Part shown: in pieces, positions 5,479 to 8,169 of the stretch
Numbering within the stretch: position 1 is the first letter of the stretch
Layout of the letters: each line of letters begins with the position of its first letter
Source of the DNA: Hyphomicrobiales bacterium
GTDB taxonomy: Bacteria; Pseudomonadota; Alphaproteobacteria; Rhizobiales; Xanthobacteraceae
NCBI GenBank assembly: GCA_016201085.1
Contig: JACQDO010000032.1
Coordinates: 1-8,169, forward strand
Length of the DNA stretch: 8,169 nucleotides
Direction of reading: 5' to 3'
The notes under the pieces: generated by a model
What the model was told of the DNA's origin: nothing
The model's database searches: none
Seen by the model: the letters and a program-made list of their open reading frames with translations, nothing else
Program-made: the position numbers and the translations under genes

Positions 5479-5925
5479 ATGAAACGCATCGCCATCGGGC
5501 TGCTCGCCAGCCTGCTCACGCTCAATGCTGCCAACGCGGCCGGCTGGGGCTCGGTTCATCTCTACGTCAAGCCGACCGGCAAATGCGCCGGACAGGAAGT
5601 GCTGGCGAGCCACTATTCGGTCGGCACGCGCACGGCCAACGGCGAACGCTTCGACGCCAACGGCAACACCGCCGCCGCGCGCACCTGGCCGCTCGGCACC
5701 ACGTTGACCGTGACCAATCCGCACAACGGCCGTTCGCTCACCGTGCGCATCAACGACACCGGGCCATGGGGCATCGCCTACAAGAACGGCCGCTCGCTCA
5801 CCGTGCGCATCAACGACACCGGGCCATGGGGCATCGCCTACGCGCAAGGCGCCCGGCTCGATCTGGCGCGCGGCGCGGCGCAGCGGCTCGGCATGCGCGG
5901 GGCGCAATATGTCTGCGTGGCGTGA
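5479..5925 (+). CDS. RlpA-like double-psi beta-barrel secreted protein with internal tandem duplication
   Basis: The 148-aa protein has a signal peptide (MKRIAIGLLASLLTLNAANA, cleavage near 20-21) and one RlpA-like barrel: ASHYSVGTRTANGERFD (43-59), TAAARTWPLGTTLTVTNPHNG (64-84), VRINDTGPWG, LDLARGAAQRLGM (127-139). RlpA enzymes cleave denuded glycan strands at the septum. Two things are odd. A 20-residue unit holding the RINDTGPW motif occurs twice in tandem (83-102, 103-122), so the catalytic Asp appears as D93 and D113. The histidine usual in TAAHRT is alanine here (A67). Together these suggest altered or no lytic activity, perhaps a structural or binding role. ATG 5479 is preferred over an in-frame ATG at 5443, because it opens the signal peptide and has GGGGA upstream. 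Confidence 0.85.
   Translation: MKRIAIGLLASLLTLNAANAAGWGSVHLYVKPTGKCAGQEVLASHYSVGTRTANGERFDANGNTAAARTWPLGTTLTVTNPHNGRSLTVRINDTGPWGIAYKNGRSLTVRINDTGPWGIAYAQGARLDLARGAAQRLGMRGAQYVCVA
5725..5844 (+). repeat. 60-bp tandem duplication within the RlpA-like gene
   Basis: Units 5725-5784 and 5785-5844 differ at three bases: CGT/CGC near the start and the last codon AAG/GCG. The unit is exactly 20 codons, so the frame is kept. Such high identity including silent sites implies a recent event or an assembly duplication. Confidence 0.95.
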
Positions 5926-5957
5926 GGCAACGGCCCGCTTCCCGCGCGCGCAAATTG

Positions 5958-5966
5958 TGACATAAT
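5958..5966 (+). promoter_or_regulatory. Extended -10 promoter element (TG-A-CATAAT)
   Basis: TGACATAAT fits an extended -10 (TGn followed by five of six TATAAT matches) in the gap after the RlpA-like gene, in otherwise GC-rich DNA. It lies 36 bases before the TTG start at 6003. No good -35 is present 17 bases upstream, as is usual for extended -10 promoters. Confidence 0.45.
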
Positions 5967-6002
5967 CGTCCCCGGGGGCGGCGCGGCCGAGGGGAGGCTG
6001 CC

Positions 6003-6311
6003 TTGCGACATCCGATTGCTTTGCTGGTGCTGACCGGCGCGCTGGCGCTCAACGGCGCGGCGCTGGCCCGCGACATCACGCTGCCGCCAACCGCCGCCGA
6101 GGCGCTCAAGAGCGCCTGCGACAAGGCTGGCGGCCAGTTCTCGCAGGACGCCAAGGGCTATGGCTGCGGCACCAACTGCCTGGGCAAGCCCGGCACCGAC
6201 TGCATCGTGCACTGCGCTACGGGTGAGAAATGCAGCGCGCAGGTGATCGGCGCCCGGCATCCGCGCAGCATCGCGGAGGCGCTGACCAAGCCGGCACAGC
6301 GATCGCGCTGA
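6003..6311 (+). CDS. Small secreted six-cysteine protein of unknown function
   Basis: The 102-aa product starts at TTG with a strong ribosome-binding site (GAGGGGAGG about six bases upstream). The signal peptide RHPIALLVLTGALALNGAALA is followed by a mature part starting RDITLPPTAAEAL. Six cysteines fall in the pattern SACDKAGG, YGCGTNC, TDCIVHC, EKC, which suggests three disulfides in the periplasm or outside. I do not recognise a named family; small alphaproteobacterial hypothetical proteins of this layout exist. An extended -10 element precedes it, and its stop codon lies within a hairpin shared with the convergent membrane-protein gene. There is no sequence link to the eight-cysteine protein beyond size and secretion. 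Confidence 0.75.
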   Translation: MRHPIALLVLTGALALNGAALARDITLPPTAAEALKSACDKAGGQFSQDAKGYGCGTNCLGKPGTDCIVHCATGEKCSAQVIGARHPRSIAEALTKPAQRSR

Positions 6312-6326
6312 GCGGAGCGCTCAGCG
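6306..6326. terminator. Symmetrical hairpin containing both stop codons of convergent genes
   Basis: CGCTGAGCG (6306-6314) and CGCTCAGCG (6318-6326) form a perfect 9-bp stem with loop GAG. The stop of the plus-strand gene (TGA, 6309-6311) is in the left arm. The stop of the minus-strand gene (TCA on plus, 6321-6323) is in the mirrored position of the right arm. There is no T-run on either side, so a bidirectional terminator or mRNA 3'-end stabiliser is plausible but not proven. Confidence 0.5.
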
Positions 6327-6653
6327 GTCGAACGCCGTCAGGGCCGCTGGAATGAACGAGGCGACGAACGCCGCCAGCGCGAACAGCGCGATCACCGGCG
6401 TCCAGTATTTCATCGGAATGAAGGTGAATTGGTCGACGCCGGGCGCCACCCGCTCGCGCCAGCGCACCACCAGCCACAGGTTGACGGTGGCGAGCGCGAG
6501 CCCGGCCGCAAATGACCGGTAGATCGCCGCGGCCACCGCGTCGTGGCCCTCCACATGGAAGCCCATGAACACCGGCGCCAGCGCCGCCACCAACATCCAG
6601 ATCAGCGGCACAAACAGAACCAGAATCCCATATCCGCGCCAGAATACGACCAT
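6321..6653 (-). CDS. Small inner-membrane protein with three predicted transmembrane helices
   Basis: The 110-aa protein MVVFWRGYGILVLFVPLIWM has hydrophobic segments at about 9-30, 45-64 and 84-104. They are separated by a polar loop with charged residues and by VVRWRERVAPGVDQFTFIPMKYW. No catalytic motif is visible. It resembles uncharacterised membrane proteins that start with an FWRG.G.LV motif (from memory). The frame stays open to 6752. I prefer the ATG at 6651-6653 because it has GAGGG seven bases upstream and begins right at the first conserved-looking segment; the longer form would add 33 less membrane-like residues. It converges with the six-cysteine gene and diverges from the response regulator. 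Confidence 0.7.
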   Translation of the reverse strand: MVVFWRGYGILVLFVPLIWMLVAALAPVFMGFHVEGHDAVAAAIYRSFAAGLALATVNLWLVVRWRERVAPGVDQFTFIPMKYWTPVIALFALAAFVASFIPAALTAFDR

Positions 6654-6779
6654 CGGCCGGCCCTCGTTCAGACGTCGCGCCCCCACGGCGATTGTCCATA
6701 GAATTGCGGCAACGGCAACGGGCCGCCATGGTTTACCGGCCGTTACCGCCATGGCGACAATTTGGCGGACGCGTTTTTT

Positions 6780-6791
6780 TGTAACGTTACA
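6780..6791. promoter_or_regulatory. Perfect 12-bp palindrome, candidate operator
   Basis: TGTAACGTTACA is a perfect inverted repeat directly after a run of seven T. It lies in the divergent gap between the membrane-protein gene and the response-regulator gene, 28 bases before the likely regulator start. Its symmetry and position suit a dimeric regulator. The T-run and GTAAC may also form part of a promoter. The binding protein is unknown. Confidence 0.4.
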
Positions 6792-6819
6792 TATGCGTGC
6801 TTCAATGGCGCGGTATTCA

Positions 6820-7377
6820 ATGCACGTTCACGACGGTGCGCCGTTGCCAAACGATACCACACAGGTTGTCAAACGAGCCGCCTTGTTCGCCGCCACCAAG
6901 GTGCTGGTGGTGGACGACGAATATTATATGCGCAAGGTCGTGCGCACGCTGCTCGCCAGCATCGGCGTCGGCACGGTATACGAGGCGCTCGACGGCGCGG
7001 ACGGCCTCGAGCAGATCCGCCGCAACGCGCCCGATGTGGTGATCGTCGACTGGCAGATGCCCAAGCTCGACGGCCCCAGCTTCGTGCGCATCGTGCGCAC
7101 ACCCGCGACCTGCGCCTATCCGAATGTGCCGATCATCATGCTCACCGGCCACAGCGAGCGTTCGCGCGTGGTCGCGGCCATCGAGCTCGGCGTCAACGAC
7201 TTCCTGCTCAAGCCGGTGTCGAAGGCGGCACTGGAGGAGCGCCTGCTGGCGGTGCTCGGCAATCCGCGCGCGCATTTGCAGCCGGGCCAGGTCGGCAGCC
7301 AGGAGGCGCGCAAGCGCGCGGCCGGCATCCATGGCGACACCGACCGGGCGATGACCACGCTGGTCCTGCTGGACTAG
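6820..7377 (+). CDS. CheY-like response regulator (single receiver domain)
   Basis: The 185-aa protein has one receiver domain at residues about 26-148: acidic pair D32-D33 (VLVVDDEYYMRK), phosphoacceptor D77 (VVIVDWQMPKLDG), T109 (IIMLTGHSERS) and K131 (DFLLKPVS). A basic, probably unstructured tail of about 37 residues follows (QEARKRAAGIHGDTDRAM), with no DNA-binding or enzymatic output domain. It would relay a phosphoryl signal by protein contact; the partner kinase is not in the window. The start is uncertain. ATG 6820 is used, but ATGs at 6805 and 6793 and TTGs at 6844 and 6883 are in frame, and none has a strong ribosome-binding site. The CAP protein gene begins four bases after its stop, suggesting co-transcription. 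Confidence 0.88.
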   Translation: MHVHDGAPLPNDTTQVVKRAALFAATKVLVVDDEYYMRKVVRTLLASIGVGTVYEALDGADGLEQIRRNAPDVVIVDWQMPKLDGPSFVRIVRTPATCAYPNVPIIMLTGHSERSRVVAAIELGVNDFLLKPVSKAALEERLLAVLGNPRAHLQPGQVGSQEARKRAAGIHGDTDRAMTTLVLLD

Positions 7378-7381
7378 CGGG

Positions 7382-7789
7382 ATGACGCGCGGTTTCTTTA
7401 TCGGCGCCATCGCCGGCCTTGCCTGCGCCCTCCTCGCCACCCCCGCGCTCGCCTTCGACCTCAATTCCTTCCGCAGCCAGCATGGCCTGCCGCGACTGAA
7501 GGCGACCGCCGCGCTGTCGGCCAAAGCGCGCGCGCACGCCGCCGACATGGCGCGGCGCCAAAGCATCGATCACAACGGCTTTTATGAGCGCATGCGCGGT
7601 GTCGTCGGCTCGTTCGCGGCGGAAAATGTCGGGGTCGGCTGCCCGACCGCCGATTGCGTGTTCAAGCTGTGGGCGGAGTCGCCCGGCCACCGCGCCAACA
7701 TGCTCGACGCTAACATCACGCGCTACGGCCTCGCCTCGGTCATGGGCAAGGACGGCCGGCGCTATTGGGTGCTGGAAATGGGGAATTGA
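7382..7789 (+). CDS. Secreted CAP/SCP-domain (PR-1-like) protein
   Basis: The 135-aa protein has a signal peptide ending in PALA (residue 24). The mature CAP domain shows a first helix LKATAALSAKARAHAADMARRQ, a site histidine in IDHNGFYERM (H64), AENVGVGC (E81), the ESPGHRANMLD motif (H103) and YWVLEMG. H64, E81 and H103 are the usual CAP cavity residues. C87 and C92 could form a disulfide. Bacterial CAP proteins are exported; substrates are mostly unknown. It follows the response regulator by four bases with only GCGGG before the ATG, so it probably depends on upstream translation. A paralogue follows at 7924 with the same DLNSFR mature start. The family call is firm, the role is not. Confidence 0.88.
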   Translation: MTRGFFIGAIAGLACALLATPALAFDLNSFRSQHGLPRLKATAALSAKARAHAADMARRQSIDHNGFYERMRGVVGSFAAENVGVGCPTADCVFKLWAESPGHRANMLDANITRYGLASVMGKDGRRYWVLEMGN

Positions 7790-7812
7790 AGGAGTGGCCC
7801 GCATGGCGAGCG

Positions 7813-7830
7813 GCGTCGCAAGAGCGACGC
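7813..7830. terminator. Hairpin after the first CAP gene
   Basis: GCGTCGC (7813-7819) and GCGACGC (7824-7830) form a perfect 7-bp stem with loop AAGA, 24 bases after the CAP gene stop. No T-run follows, so termination is uncertain. It lies in the 134-nt gap before the second CAP gene. Confidence 0.3.
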
Positions 7831-7923
7831 ATCGCGCTCCGGCCGCGCCATATCTCCGGCAAGATGTGATTGGCAGCGACCGGTGCGGCCATGGCAAAAT
7901 CGCGGGCGTCGGAGGAGATATCC

Positions 7924-8169
7924 ATGCGCGCTTTAACCGGTATCCCGCTCGTAGCCGCCCTGCTGCTCGCCTCCCCCGCGCTCGCCCTCGATCTCAATTC
8001 GTTCCGCGCCCAGCATAAGCGCCCGCCGCTGGCGGTGAGCGGCATGCTGTCCGGCATCGCCGCGAGCCATGCGCGCGACCTGGCCAGCCGCAAGCGGCTC
8101 GATCACGCCAACTTCCGCCAGCGGCTCAACTTCACCGGCGGCACGGCGGCCGAGAACGTCGCCTTCGGC
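7924..8169 (+). CDS. Second secreted CAP/SCP-domain protein (3' partial)
   Basis: The frame is open from ATG 7924 to the window end (82 codons) with a strong GGAGGAG seven bases upstream. It encodes MRALTGIPLVAALLLASPAL as signal peptide, then LDLNSFRAQHKRPPLAVS, a helix GIAASHARDLASRKRLDH (site histidine H61), NFRQRL and AENVAFG at the edge. It aligns along its whole visible length with the CAP protein just upstream and is a diverged tandem paralogue. The second-half motif (GHR.NM) lies outside the window. Confidence 0.85.
   Translation, partial: MRALTGIPLVAALLLASPALALDLNSFRAQHKRPPLAVSGMLSGIAASHARDLASRKRLDHANFRQRLNFTGGTAAENVAFG

Noticed and set aside
5725..5844. CRISPR-like or satellite repeat
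   Set aside because: There are only two units without spacers, inside one reading frame; it is a gene-internal tandem duplication.
5412..5960. 182-aa His/Arg-rich frame overlapping the RlpA-like gene
   Set aside because: It is an out-of-frame reading of the RlpA-like gene; the repeated peptide in it simply reflects the 60-bp duplication.
6654..6752. 33-residue N-terminal extension of the small membrane protein
   Set aside because: The internal ATG at 6653 has a well-spaced GAGGG, while the extension has no comparable signal and runs towards the divergent promoter.
6817..7566. Minus-strand open frame of 249 aa opposite the response regulator and CAP gene
   Set aside because: It covers two well-supported plus-strand genes and has a His/Arg/Ala-rich shadow composition.
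7584..8018. 144-aa plus-strand frame over the gap between the CAP genes
   Set aside because: It is an out-of-frame extension of both CAP genes; the gap itself holds only a hairpin and the ribosome-binding site of the second CAP gene.

Overview
The window is a high-GC chromosomal stretch with the genes and repeat families of an alphaproteobacterium, most likely a Hyphomicrobiales (Rhizobiales) member near Bradyrhizobium, Xanthobacteraceae or Pseudolabrys. This rests on the UvrD type, a PHA-granule-region family protein, RlpA-like and CAP secreted proteins, and three kinds of GC-rich palindromic repeats typical of these genomes. An AT-rich block, about 3079-4740, stands out. One 60-nt line in it (4441-4500) is 19/60 GC, against 42/60 in a core line (7201-7260).

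Left (1-2330): most of a UvrD/PcrA helicase gene whose start lies outside the window. It is split by a one-base frame change between motif II and motif III. The change falls in a spacer that holds a REP-like palindrome. A second palindromic repeat is carried in frame near the 3' end.

Middle left (2336-3078): a REP palindrome, then a compact hicA-hicB toxin-antitoxin pair. HicB stops before the place where a DNA-binding domain is expected. Its stop codon overlaps a 47-codon ORF that is a second copy (121/132 nt identical) of the last 43 residues of UvrD, the Tudor-like tail. The hicAB cassette is therefore bracketed by direct repeats of the uvrD 3' end.

Middle (3079-4992): an AT-rich acquired segment. 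It encodes a 511-aa protein with the C-terminal half of an ABC-type ATPase fused to a TOPRIM nuclease-like domain (OLD or PARIS AriA/AriB-like). It has no Walker A motif. One base later follows a small secreted eight-cysteine protein. Its gene passes from AT-rich to GC-rich DNA within the signal peptide.

Right (5006-8169): core-like genes. These are a PHA-system family protein (minus strand), an RlpA-like double-psi beta-barrel protein with a recent 60-bp internal tandem duplication, a six-cysteine secreted protein, a convergent small membrane protein sharing a hairpin with it, a CheY-like response regulator, and two tandem secreted CAP/SCP proteins. The second CAP gene is cut by the window end. 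The cysteine protein and both CAP proteins share the same signal-peptide end and DLNS-[VF]-R-[AS]-Q start, also visible in the DNA.

The best candidates for an unusual system are the HicA / short HicB / stand-alone UvrD-tail arrangement and the ATPase-TOPRIM gene beside it, which together look like a small defence-type insertion at the end of uvrD.
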